From contig NZ_CM001368.1 in the NCBI RefSeq assembly GCF_000177215.2, positions 1,178,001 to 1,242,000 of the forward strand: a DNA stretch of 64,000 bases. Direction: 5' to 3'. The notes under the pieces are model-generated. The model worked only from the letters and a program-made list of their open reading frames with translations. It did no database searches and was not told the DNA's origin. Made by a program: the position numbers and the translations under genes. Positions within the stretch are counted from its first letter, which is position 1. The number at the start of each line of letters is the position of its first letter. Below, one piece after another: positions 8,591 through 16,701 of the stretch. The stretch is from Solidesulfovibrio carbinoliphilus subsp. oakridgensis. Lineage in GTDB: Bacteria; Desulfobacterota; Desulfovibrionia; Desulfovibrionales; Desulfovibrionaceae.

Positions 8591-9069
8591 GACACGACGT
8601 CCGCGTTCCGGGTCGGGCCGGGTTTACGCTGCTGGAACTCCTCGTGGTTCTGGTCATCCTCGGCGTGGTCTCGGCCCTGACCATGCCCCTGCTTGGGCCG
8701 CGGCTGGAGGGAGCCAGGTTGCAGGCCGCGGCGGCCAGCCTCGTGACCCTGGCCGGTTCCGGGCGATACCTGAGCGTGGCCAGCGGCTACAACCACGAAC
8801 TCGTCCTGTCCCTGGAGACGCGGCGGGTCCTGTTGCGCCGGTCCGACACCAAGGCCGTCGTCATGGCCCGACACCTGGACAAGGGGGTCGCCATTGACTG
8901 GATCAGGGTCCGGGGCAACGTCCACAAGGAAGGCGGGACCACCATGGTGTTTCATCCCGACGGCACGGCCACGGATGCCTCCATGACCCTGCGTCACCGG
9001 CAACGCACACTGCTCCTGACTCTGGATCCGGCCAGCGGCAGACTACGCGAAGGTTCGTTAGGCACATGA
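8587..9069 (+). CDS. gspH: Minor pseudopilin GspH
   Basis: A 160-residue pseudopilin. The prepilin cleavage and methylation motif is AG|FTLLELLVVLVILGV (about residues 11-27): Gly before Phe, Glu at +5, then the hydrophobic helix. A beta-rich globular domain follows, ending FHPDGTATDASMTL...LTLDPASGRL, which matches GspH. The start is GTG at 8587, sharing GTGA with the previous stop. The C-terminus runs into the edge of an IS1595 relic, so the last few residues may have been replaced. Cleavage needs a prepilin peptidase (GspO), which is not in this cluster. Confidence 0.88.
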   Translation: MRHDVRVPGRAGFTLLELLVVLVILGVVSALTMPLLGPRLEGARLQAAAASLVTLAGSGRYLSVASGYNHELVLSLETRRVLLRRSDTKAVVMARHLDKGVAIDWIRVRGNVHKEGGTTMVFHPDGTATDASMTLRHRQRTLLLTLDPASGRLREGSLGT

Positions 9070-9531
9070 TCTGAACCGGTAGCAAATGGTGACTCCACCT
9101 TTGAAAAAGGCCTTATCGGCCTCGATGAGTCCAGCCAATTGGCGCTCGGCGTCGCGGGTTTCCATTGCTTTGCACATCGTAGGCAGCCTGGTCCACGCCC
9201 ACTTGAGGCCGATATCGATCTTTCGCGCCAGGGCCAGAGCCGAGAGACCGCGTTTATCCGTGCTGACGAGGAAAATTGTCCAGAACCATTTGACCAGAGG
9301 CGTTCTGGTCCGGTGCATGATTGTGCCTGCGGCGAGGGATGCTTGATGCCTGGACTCGACACACGTCAAGGGATTGCGATTTTCAATGTGGCAGGTCTCT
9401 TGGCTGTCGCATCTCGGGCCTCGGAAGCCATCAGTCCACCGCAGATTAAAACGTCGCTCTCGGCAAGTCCTGTCCGTGGAGAACGTCCCTGGAAAGGCGA
9501 TGCGGTCCATCTCGGTGTAGAACTTTGGCAT
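9070..9531 (-). pseudogene. IS1595-family transposase fragment inside the secretion operon
   Basis: The minus strand reads RWTDGFRGPRC, then SLAAGTIMHRTRTPLVKWFW, then VSTDKRGLSALALARKIDIG, then LIEADKAFFKGG. These are the zinc-ribbon region and the start of the DDE domain of IS1595/ISXO2-type transposases (usual form: GTIFHRTRTPLTKWFWAIYL...VELDDAYFGG). Only the N-terminal half remains; the reading frame stops at 9058, inside gspH, and the catalytic region is lost. It is inserted antisense between gspH and gspI and removed their normal junction. There are no obvious terminal repeats. Confidence 0.82.
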
Positions 9532-9634
9532 AAATGCTCGTCAACCAGCTGAGTTATAAGACATTATGTTAAAGAGGCTGAGGCCAACCAACCGCCACAA
9601 TGTTTCATTGAAGGTTTCGCTTCTCGAGTGTACC

Positions 9635-10042
9635 ATGCATAAACAGAATCGGTCTGCACAGGGTGGCTTTACCCTGCTTGAAGTTATGGTGGCCACGGCA
9701 ATTATGGCCATAGGGCTTACGGCGGTCCTGACGGTGTTTTCGGCCTCGCAGCGGGCCGTGTCCCAAGCCATTGGCAGCGAGCGGGCCCGACTGGAGGCAG
9801 AACGTCTCATGGCCGAACTGCTGCAGGCCTCACCAAAGGCGCCCTTTGAGAACACGGGGGACTGCCGTCCTCCCCTGTCGGGCCACTGGCGGACACGGGC
9901 GGGGGCCATGCCGGAACATCCGGAACTGACCGTGTTCACCGTGGGCGTGACATTCCCGACCCCGGCCGGCACTCGGACCGTGACCCTGGAAACGGCCCAG
10001 GCCAACATGCAATTGCCGCCCCCAAGCGGCGCTGTGAAGTGA
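9635..10042 (+). CDS. gspI: Minor pseudopilin GspI
   Basis: A 135-residue pseudopilin from the start at 9635. The cleavage motif QG|GFTLLEVMVATAIMAIGLTA lies right after a short basic leader (MHKQNRSAQ), as expected for GspI, the minor pseudopilin that nucleates the tip with GspJ and GspK. I preferred ATG 9635 over an in-frame ATG at 9566 because the extra 23 codons lie in DNA next to the IS relic and would give an unusually long leader. No good ribosome binding site is visible before 9635, so the insertion may have changed how it is translated. Confidence 0.83.
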   Translation: MHKQNRSAQGGFTLLEVMVATAIMAIGLTAVLTVFSASQRAVSQAIGSERARLEAERLMAELLQASPKAPFENTGDCRPPLSGHWRTRAGAMPEHPELTVFTVGVTFPTPAGTRTVTLETAQANMQLPPPSGAVK

Positions 10043-10050
10043 GGGCCTAC

Positions 10051-10470
10051 ATGCTGAAGACTTGGAGGAGCGCACCCTGTATCTGGTTGGTGACCGTCCT
10101 GGCCCTCGCGGCCGCCACGGGGTGCAGCAGCAAGGCGTACAAGGACTACCAGCCCCTCGACACGAGTTCGATCCAGCACCCGCAGGTGGGCGTCACCCTC
10201 AAGGTGGTCCCGGTCGGCGATGACCTGCGGCTTTTCAGCGAATTCAAAGCCGACGAGGTGGTGCTGGTCGTCACCCGGGTCAAGGACGGCCTGCCCGCCG
10301 CCAGGGCCGGCGTGCGGGTCGGCGATCTTTTTCTGAGTCTCGATGGCATCCGTGTGCGGGGCATGCGCGAATGCCTGGCCGTGATGCAGCGCAAGCAGGC
10401 CGGAGAACCGATTCTGCTGGGGATTTTCCGCCAGGGAGCCCCCTCTACCCTGCAGGCCACGCTCCAGTAA
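10051..10470 (+). CDS. PDZ-domain lipoprotein in the secretion operon
   Basis: A 139-residue predicted lipoprotein. The signal peptide ends at a lipobox (LALAAATG|C, about residue 25), giving a lipid-anchored, probably periplasm-facing protein. The C-terminal two thirds is a single PDZ-like domain: VLVVTRVKDGLPAARAGVRV, then GDLFLSLDGIRVRG, then an alpha helix and a final strand. PDZ domains bind protein C-termini or unstructured tails. GspC in this operon also has a PDZ domain, so the system has two. A lipoprotein here could be a pilotin or an extra substrate-binding part (inference). GAGGG before ATG 10051 supports that start; a GTG at 10039 overlapping gspI is the alternative. Confidence 0.75.
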   Translation: MLKTWRSAPCIWLVTVLALAAATGCSSKAYKDYQPLDTSSIQHPQVGVTLKVVPVGDDLRLFSEFKADEVVLVVTRVKDGLPAARAGVRVGDLFLSLDGIRVRGMRECLAVMQRKQAGEPILLGIFRQGAPSTLQATLQ

Positions 10471-10503
10471 CCGCGTCCACGCCGGCGTAAGAGGAGACTA
10501 TTC

Positions 10504-10944
10504 ATGCGGATGCAGGGAAACAGGCGGCCGCCCCGGGGGTTCACCCTCATTGAGATGCTCGTGGTGGTGGTCATCATCGGGGTCCTGGCCTCCATTGTCG
10601 GACCACGTTTTTTCGGCAAGGCCGACGAGGCCAAGATCGCGGCGGCCAAAAGTCAGTTGGAGGTCTTCGCCCTGGCTTTGGACAGCTACCAGCTCGATAC
10701 CGGGGATTACCCGAGCCAGGAGCAGGGGCTCAAAGCCCTGGTGGAAAAGCCGAGTTCCGGCACCGTGCCCAAGGGCTGGAACGGCCCCTATTTACGCAAG
10801 CGCGAGCTGCCCAAGGACCCCTGGGGCAATGACTACGGCTACGTCAAGCCCGGCAAGCACAATCCCGACTACGATCTCTACAGCCTGGGCAAGAGCGGCA
10901 AGCCGGGCGGAGACGGCGAGAATGCCAACATCACGAACTGGTAG
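10504..10944 (+). CDS. gspG: Major pseudopilin GspG
   Basis: A 146-residue major pseudopilin that forms the shaft of the pseudopilus. The leader is basic, followed by RG|FTLIEMLVVVVIIGVLAS (from about residue 14). The body has the family signature: AKSQLEVFALALDSYQLDTG, YPSQEQGLKALVEKP, WNGPYLRK, LPKDPWGNDYGY, and the C-terminal calcium-binding loop PDYDLYSLGKSGKPGGDGENANITNW. Every hallmark residue is present. AGAGGAGAC precedes the start at 10504. Confidence 0.95.
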   Translation: MRMQGNRRPPRGFTLIEMLVVVVIIGVLASIVGPRFFGKADEAKIAAAKSQLEVFALALDSYQLDTGDYPSQEQGLKALVEKPSSGTVPKGWNGPYLRKRELPKDPWGNDYGYVKPGKHNPDYDLYSLGKSGKPGGDGENANITNW

Positions 10945-11551
10945 GGGGCACCAACGACATGCCCCTGTACCAGAAGAAGGCCAGGGGTACGGCCCGGACC
11001 CGTCCCAGTCCGGATTCACCCTGCTCGAACTGACCATCGCCCTGACCCTGGGCGCCTTGCTGCTGAGCGCGGCCTACGCGAGCTTTCACGCGGCCATGGC
11101 CGGGCGCGACCGGACCCAGCGCGCCCTGGAGCCCCTGATGCGAGCCCGGTACGTCTTCGCCTCCCTGTCCCGGGACCTGCTGCGCCTACACGAGGAGTGC
11201 ACGGACAAAGACTTCGCCTGCGAGGAGCACTCCTGCCTTTTTCCCATTCTTGATCCCCATGGTGAAAAGATTTTCATTCGCTACGCGTTCATCGATGGCG
11301 AACTGCGCCGGGAACGCTTCGCTCCCGGAGAAAGGGCACCCGATGCCGCCGCTCCGGCAGCAACGTCCGTGGTGGCGGGGAACCTGTCCCAGGTGATGTT
11401 TTACACGCACAAGGCCCTGTTGACCAAGGACAAGTGGTTTCCTCGCTTGGTCGATCTGGACCTGGACTTCGGTCGCGGGACCCAACGGCAGGAGCGGTAC
11501 AGCCATGCGGTCTATCTGGAAACCACGCCCCATGACGCAACCAGCAACTGA
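10922..11551 (+). CDS. gspJ: Minor pseudopilin GspJ
   Basis: A 209-residue pseudopilin. The motif SG|FTLLELTIALTLGALLLS lies about 33 residues in, an unusually long leader. The only start codon between the upstream stop-free region and the motif is ATG 10922, which overlaps the last 23 nt of gspG in another frame; GGCGGAGA sits just before it. The globular part (DRTQRALEPLMRARYVFASLSRDLLRL...) fits GspJ, the minor pseudopilin that caps the tip with I and K. The end overlaps gspK by 20 nt. Translational coupling to gspG is likely. Confidence 0.85.
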   Translation: MPTSRTGRGHQRHAPVPEEGQGYGPDPSQSGFTLLELTIALTLGALLLSAAYASFHAAMAGRDRTQRALEPLMRARYVFASLSRDLLRLHEECTDKDFACEEHSCLFPILDPHGEKIFIRYAFIDGELRRERFAPGERAPDAAAPAATSVVAGNLSQVMFYTHKALLTKDKWFPRLVDLDLDFGRGTQRQERYSHAVYLETTPHDATSN

Positions 11552-12752
11552 CCAGGCCCGGGGCTTCGCCCTGCTGTCGACCCTGTGGGTGCTGACCATC
11601 CTGGGCATTGTCGGTGCCTGTTTCGCCTTCACCAGCCAGACCGAGGCCAAAGTGGCGGCCTTTGATCTGCGCCGGAGCCAGGCCTTCCTCACGGCCCGGG
11701 CCGGCCTCCACCTAGCGGCCGCCGTCATCCGCGAACACGCCGGGGATCCCATGCACTCGGCCACCGCTCCCTGGTGGACCGACCCGGCCCTGTACCATCA
11801 GGTCCGATTCGGTCAGGCCTTCTGCTCGTTGACCCGCCAGGGTTCGGCCGTGGACCCGTCCGACACCGCCGGGGATGGTCCCTGGTACGGCCTGGATGAC
11901 GAGGAATCGCGTCTCAACGTCAACGTGGCCACGCCGGAAATGCTCATGCGTTTCCCTGGAGTCCCCAGCGCCCTGGCCGAGGACCTGGTGCTCTTTATCA
12001 GGAAACGCAAGGAAGCCGCGGACAAGGCCCGGACCAAGGCCGAACAATTCAAGCTGGACGCACCGCGACACGCCGATGACTTGGTGACGGGCCCCATCCG
12101 CCAGCTCGCCGAACTGCTGGAGGTCCCCGGCGTCACCCGGGAGCTGTTGTTTGGCGACTCCTCCACCGGCGAAGAGGGCGGGCTGGCCAGGGAACTGACC
12201 TGTTTTTCCACGGGCAAGGTCAACGTCAACACCGCCCGCCCCACGACCCTTATCGCCCTGGGCCTGAGCCTGGGCCAAGTGAACAAGCTGCTGGCCCTGC
12301 GCCGGGAGGGGTTCCCCGGCTTTCACGACGTCGGGGAATTTCTCGCCGCCGTGGCCGCTTCCGACGCCAAGGCCGGGGCAAACACCCTCGGGAACGGGAC
12401 CGGAAAGGCCGGCTCCGCCCTGACGCCCTCCGCTCTGGCCCCCACGGGCTTGGCCCAGTCCGGGTTGTCCGGCTCGGGGCTGGCCAAAGCCGGCCAGACA
12501 GAAGGGGAGTCCGCGCCTTCGGGCCAAGGGGCCCCGGCCAATACGGATCAAGCCACGGCCTCGGGCTCCGGCGCGTCCGCACCGCTGCCGGCCAATCTGC
12601 TGGATGTCAAATCCCGTAATTTCCGGCTGATGGCCACGGGCAGAAACGCCAACGGCACCTACGAGTACCCGGTGCGGGCCCGGCTGAGTCTTGGCGACCA
12701 GACCATGGCCTTCACCATGTTTCAGGTCCCGGCCAGGGCGGACGATTCCTGA
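11532..12752 (+). CDS. gspK: Minor pseudopilin GspK
   Basis: A 406-residue large tip pseudopilin. The N-terminal RG|FALLSTLWVLTILGIVGAC carries the cleavage site; Ser replaces the usual Glu at +5, which is common in GspK because it caps the tip. The SAM-like helical domain has YGLDDEESRLNVNVATPEML and a second motif GKVNVNTARPTTLIALGL. A Gly/Ala/Ser-rich linker of about 75 residues (about 285-360) interrupts the C-terminal part and is unlike the compact forms. I chose ATG 11532 rather than the in-frame 11505, because it gives a short basic leader. Confidence 0.9.
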   Translation: MTQPATDQARGFALLSTLWVLTILGIVGACFAFTSQTEAKVAAFDLRRSQAFLTARAGLHLAAAVIREHAGDPMHSATAPWWTDPALYHQVRFGQAFCSLTRQGSAVDPSDTAGDGPWYGLDDEESRLNVNVATPEMLMRFPGVPSALAEDLVLFIRKRKEAADKARTKAEQFKLDAPRHADDLVTGPIRQLAELLEVPGVTRELLFGDSSTGEEGGLARELTCFSTGKVNVNTARPTTLIALGLSLGQVNKLLALRREGFPGFHDVGEFLAAVAASDAKAGANTLGNGTGKAGSALTPSALAPTGLAQSGLSGSGLAKAGQTEGESAPSGQGAPANTDQATASGSGASAPLPANLLDVKSRNFRLMATGRNANGTYEYPVRARLSLGDQTMAFTMFQVPARADDS

Positions 12753-12783
12753 TGTCCGAAAACGAGGGACGGGCAGCACACTC

Positions 12784-14247
12784 ATGATGGGAAAGCGCCT
12801 CCATCTCCCCTCTTTGCCCCCGGTCCAGCACGGTGGTCGCGGGGACGCGCCTCCGGCTGATCGAAAACCGTGGTCGCGGATTCGGGACTTGGTGCGTCGT
12901 CTGTTGCCCGAGCCCCCCCTGGCCGTGGTCCTGGCTGGGGGGGACGACCGGATCGCTATCTTCGCTCGCGATCCGGAGGGGATCGCATGGCGCCAACCGG
13001 ATCGCCTGCCCCGGACGCAACGGGGAAAGGCGTGTGCCCTGGTCCTGCCCCCCGGCTGGCTGACCCTGCGCGGGATCGCGGTTCCGGGCGGCCGGATCGG
13101 GGAAGCCAGGGCGGCCGCCGTGCTGGAACTGCACTCCAGCCTGGCTGTGGATCCCGCGACCGGCTGGACCTTTGTCCGGGCCGGTCGCCACGGAGACGGC
13201 TTCCAGGCCGTGGCCGCCTTTCTCGACAACGACACGCTGTCGCACTTTGCCGACGCGGCCGTCGCCGCGGGGCTGGCCCCGAGCCGCATCGTTGTCCCGG
13301 AGTTCGCCTGCGGCGCAAGCCCCATGGTCCTTGTCTCCGTCGACCGGACCCATGCCCTGGCAGCCTATCTCGCGGGAGGCCGGCCCGTCTTGTGGCAAGC
13401 CTTCGCCGAGGCCGGCCCCAGCCTGGCCTGCTGCTTGGACCTTATTACGGAACAACTCGCGGCAAAGAGGCTGGCCCTCCCGGAACGCGGCCTTGTCTGG
13501 ACCATGGACGGACAGCTGGCCGGGCCGCTGACGGCGACGGTGGGCCAGGCCTTCCCGGGGATCCCCGTGGAGTGCGTTGCCAACTGGCCGGCGGTGTTGC
13601 CCCGTCTCCTCGACAGCCCAGGCGCCTCCTCGACAGCCTGGATGCCCGGACGCCGGGACGTCGTGTTCGGTGAGTTCCTGACGGCCAGGGACCGCGTCAG
13701 GCTCGATGGGCCGGGTCTCAAACGACTGGGCCTGGCCGTGGCCGCCATGGTGGTCGGACTGATGGCCCTGGCGTTTGCCCTGCTCCGGGACTCTGAAAAG
13801 GATCTGGCCCAGCTGGAAACCGAGGTCCGCTCTCTGACGGTGCAGGCCAACCGCTCCAAGATTCTCGGCGAACGTATCCGTGGGCTTTCGCAAGGCATCG
13901 CCTTCATCCGATCCCATACCGAGGATAAGCCCATGATGCTCGGTGTGGTGGCTACGGTCTTCCGGGCCGTGCCCCGGCTGCTCAAGCTCGATGGCATAAG
14001 CGTCTCGGACCAGGGTGCCGTCCGCCTCAACGGCCAGGCGGAAAACGAATTCTACGTGACGGAGTTTCTGGACTCGCTGTCCAAACTGGAGGCGGTGCGT
14101 TCGCCCAAGCTCGAGTCCCTGGAGGTCGATCCCAAAACCAAGACAGCCCGTTTCGCCATCTCGACCACGGCTCCAGCCTGGCAGAAATATCAGGAGGCAC
14201 TGCGCGCCGCCGCCCAACGCCAACAACGCAAGAAGGGCCAGCCATGA
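12784..14247 (+). CDS. gspL: Type II secretion protein GspL
   Basis: A 487-residue inner-membrane protein that links the GspE ATPase to the periplasmic parts. The long cytoplasmic N-terminal region has the actin-like fold pattern of GspL (LVLPPGWLTLRGIAVPG, then AVLELHSSLAVDPA). One membrane helix lies at about 313-333 (LGLAVAAMVVGLMALAFALL). A periplasmic coiled coil and a PilN-like ferredoxin fold follow (SDQGAVRLNGQAENEFYVTE). The start at 12784 (ATGATG) is the first good codon after the gspK stop. It overlaps the next gene by 4 nt (ATGA). Confidence 0.85.
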   Translation: MMGKRLHLPSLPPVQHGGRGDAPPADRKPWSRIRDLVRRLLPEPPLAVVLAGGDDRIAIFARDPEGIAWRQPDRLPRTQRGKACALVLPPGWLTLRGIAVPGGRIGEARAAAVLELHSSLAVDPATGWTFVRAGRHGDGFQAVAAFLDNDTLSHFADAAVAAGLAPSRIVVPEFACGASPMVLVSVDRTHALAAYLAGGRPVLWQAFAEAGPSLACCLDLITEQLAAKRLALPERGLVWTMDGQLAGPLTATVGQAFPGIPVECVANWPAVLPRLLDSPGASSTAWMPGRRDVVFGEFLTARDRVRLDGPGLKRLGLAVAAMVVGLMALAFALLRDSEKDLAQLETEVRSLTVQANRSKILGERIRGLSQGIAFIRSHTEDKPMMLGVVATVFRAVPRLLKLDGISVSDQGAVRLNGQAENEFYVTEFLDSLSKLEAVRSPKLESLEVDPKTKTARFAISTTAPAWQKYQEALRAAAQRQQRKKGQP

Positions 14248-15776
14248 AGGCGTCCCTGGCCGACTGGCTGGACAACGCCCAGGGCAGATGGCTCGCCCTG
14301 GCCCCCCGTGATCGCAAGTCCCTGACCCTGCTCGCGATCATCCTGGCCCTGGCCGGCCTCTACGTTGCGGTTTGCGACCCCCTGCTGCACGCCTTTCAGG
14401 AAATCGACATCCGACGGGAGGCGCTCCTGGCCAAGAAACGCCAAGCCGGCGAACAGGCCGCCCTGCGCATCCAGCGCCAACGCAAGTATGACCAGCTGAG
14501 CGCCGAATACAGCGCCCTCAAACGGCAGGTGCACCTGCGGGACAATGGCTATCTCGACCTGCCGCGCGTGCTGGAGGTCATAGAGACCCTGGCCCACCTG
14601 TCCGGGGTCTCCATCTCCCAGTTGACCCCCAAGGAAAAGCACGAACAGGGGGACCACCTGGAAACCCCCGTGGATATCGCCTATTCCGGCTCGGTCGAAT
14701 CGGTCAGACGCTTTCTCTATTTCCTGGAGACCAGCGAGGAGGTCTTCAACCTCACCAATCTGAGCATGCTTCCCGGCCCCAACGGCGACACCCTGGAGGC
14801 CAAGATATCCCTCGTCAAGCTGTCCCTGCCCCAGGACGAGAAACACGAAGGGCTGGCAGGCCACGGAGAAACCCTTGTCCTGGGGCTGTATCCCAAAGCG
14901 AGCAACATCCCCTTTTTCGTGGCCGAAGCAAAGGGCTGGCTCAAAAATGAAACCGGCGAGGTGGTGCTCAAGCAACTGGATTACTTCAAGGCCGCGGAGA
15001 TGTACCTCATTTCCGGCGACATGCGGGCTATCAACACCTCGCTCTACAGTCTGCCTTATTTCCGCAACGCCGGCGTCGATCTGCGTGGCGTGTTGGTGCT
15101 CAACTGGGGCGCGCCGCAGTTGGCCCTGGTCGTTTCTCCCCATTCCAAGATCGCCGACGTGCGGGACCTGAAGGGCAAGACCGTGTATGTTCAAGCTGCC
15201 CAATATCACCATATATTGTACAAACTTCTGGAAAAGAACGGAGTTCCTCTCGACTCGGTCCACACGGAGAACCTGACCCAGGGTATGCTCCGCAAGGCGC
15301 TCACCACGGGGATCGTGGAAGTCGCCCTCCTGACCAAGGACGAACCCACAGACCAGTATAAGACGCTGGCCTGCATCGACGTGTCCCCGACGGATGCCGT
15401 CTGGATCGTGGCCGTGGGGGCCGAACTGCTTCAGGGCGAAGGAGCCTCCCTGGTCCAGTTGCTGGTGGACGGTTTCGAAAAGGGCCTGGCCTGGTGGCGG
15501 GAGCACCCCGACGAAGGACTGGCCCTCGCGAGCAAGCGGATGGGCGTAGCGCCCAAGCTCCTGCGGCACCAACTGACCAGTGCGGAATTCCCGTCCTCGC
15601 AGCAGTTGGCGGATTTTTTTTGCGGCAGCAAGGACAAAGAACCTGGTATCGTCCACTGCACCAAGGAAATGGAGGCCTTTTACCGGGCATTCTGGAAGCG
15701 CGACGTCCACATTCCCATGGACAGCATTATGGACTGGCGTTTTATGAAATCCTACATCCCCTGTGAACAGCACTGA
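14244..15776 (+). CDS. GspM-like protein fused to an SsuA/NMT1-type solute-binding domain
   Basis: A 510-residue protein in the gspM position. Residues 1-200 look like GspM/PilO: a short cytoplasmic tail, one membrane helix (LTLLAIILALAGLYVAV, about 29-45), a periplasmic coiled coil (about 46-95) and a ferredoxin-like segment (VLEVIETLAHLSGVSISQLT...VESVRRFLYFLE). From about 208 the same frame becomes a periplasmic-binding-protein domain of the SsuA/NMT1/TauA type: ETLVLGLYPKASNIPFFVAE, then KGWLKN, a run of helices, VSPHSKIADVRDLKGKTVYV, then LLEKNGVPLDSV, and a long C-terminal lobe to about 480. Typical GspM is only about 160-200 residues. The frame is continuous with no sign of an assembly error. 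I know of no type II system with this fusion. The domain may sense a small ligand or bind cargo; this is inference. Confidence 0.8.
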   Translation: MKASLADWLDNAQGRWLALAPRDRKSLTLLAIILALAGLYVAVCDPLLHAFQEIDIRREALLAKKRQAGEQAALRIQRQRKYDQLSAEYSALKRQVHLRDNGYLDLPRVLEVIETLAHLSGVSISQLTPKEKHEQGDHLETPVDIAYSGSVESVRRFLYFLETSEEVFNLTNLSMLPGPNGDTLEAKISLVKLSLPQDEKHEGLAGHGETLVLGLYPKASNIPFFVAEAKGWLKNETGEVVLKQLDYFKAAEMYLISGDMRAINTSLYSLPYFRNAGVDLRGVLVLNWGAPQLALVVSPHSKIADVRDLKGKTVYVQAAQYHHILYKLLEKNGVPLDSVHTENLTQGMLRKALTTGIVEVALLTKDEPTDQYKTLACIDVSPTDAVWIVAVGAELLQGEGASLVQLLVDGFEKGLAWWREHPDEGLALASKRMGVAPKLLRHQLTSAEFPSSQQLADFFCGSKDKEPGIVHCTKEMEAFYRAFWKRDVHIPMDSIMDWRFMKSYIPCEQH

Positions 15777-15779
15777 ACC

Positions 15780-16682
15780 ATGGCCTTGCCCCTAACCATC
15801 ACCGTGTCGGGCAGACGGCTCGAACAGTGCCGCCACTGGCTGTGGTTCATCGCCGCAGCCTGTCTGACGACCGCCCTGCTCTTGTGGCTGGCCGACTTCC
15901 GGGACAAACCGCCGCCGCAACCGGTCCAGGCGGCCAGAATCAAGGTCAAGCCGGCCAAACTGCATTATCCCGAGTACGAATCTTTTTCCCTGGGAACTGA
16001 CTTCGCGTTCCGCTATCATCCCCTCAAGGAAGAGGCTTTCTCCTTCGCGGCTCCGGCCACAGGCGCGCCCCCCCCCGTGCCGCCCGACGTGGCGGGCCTG
16101 CGCCTGGTGGCGACCTTGCCGGGGACCGGCAGGACCTACGCCATCATCGAGCGGGCTGGAGGGGGAGGACAGATGCTCGTGCCCCTGGGGGGGATGGTCG
16201 GCGAGAGCTTTGTATCGGCGATTGGTCCTGATTTCGTCGAACTGACCCGAAACGGCGTATCGGCGAGAGTCCAAATCTGGGTGCCCTGGTCAAGTTCGAG
16301 CAAGTCCCCGAACCTGCCCCCCTCGGCCCACACGCACGCCCCCATCCGACGCACCGACAAACCCCTTGTCACCAGTCACACCGTGCTCGCCCCCAGCAGT
16401 TCCCGGGATCGACGCCATCTGGGCATCACGGTGCGCGGCCTGACCGATGCCGAGCGCACGGCTGCCGGGTTGCCCCAGGGCCAGGGGCTCCTGGTGACCA
16501 GCGTCGAGCGGAGTGATATCGATCTCAAGGAAAACGATGTGCTGCTAACCATTGACGGAGCGCCTATTTTTTCCATCGCCATGGTCGTGGACGCCCTGGG
16601 TGCTTCGTCCAGACGCGCCTTGCGTTTCGACCGGCTCCGCAACGGCAGGCACGCGGAAATCAACATACCCCTGTACGAATAG
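15780..16682 (+). CDS. gspC: Type II secretion protein GspC
   Basis: A 300-residue inner-membrane protein that couples the platform to the secretin. It has a short cytoplasmic tail, one membrane helix (about 18-39, LWFIAAACLTTALLLWLADF), a proline-rich linker, a homology-region beta domain (about 102-162: LRLVATLPGTGRTYAIIE, then MLVPLGGMVGESFVSAIGPDFVELTRNG), then a C-terminal PDZ domain (about 215-300: LGITVRGLTDAERTAAGLPQGQGLLV, ENDVLLTIDGAPI). The homology region should contact the N0 domain of GspD. It starts three bases after the preceding stop. Most systems have gspC first and gspD second at the operon start; here both lie at the end. Confidence 0.87.
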   Translation: MALPLTITVSGRRLEQCRHWLWFIAAACLTTALLLWLADFRDKPPPQPVQAARIKVKPAKLHYPEYESFSLGTDFAFRYHPLKEEAFSFAAPATGAPPPVPPDVAGLRLVATLPGTGRTYAIIERAGGGGQMLVPLGGMVGESFVSAIGPDFVELTRNGVSARVQIWVPWSSSSKSPNLPPSAHTHAPIRRTDKPLVTSHTVLAPSSSRDRRHLGITVRGLTDAERTAAGLPQGQGLLVTSVERSDIDLKENDVLLTIDGAPIFSIAMVVDALGASSRRALRFDRLRNGRHAEINIPLYE

Positions 16683-16701
16683 GTTCGATGAGGTGCCCTG
16701 T

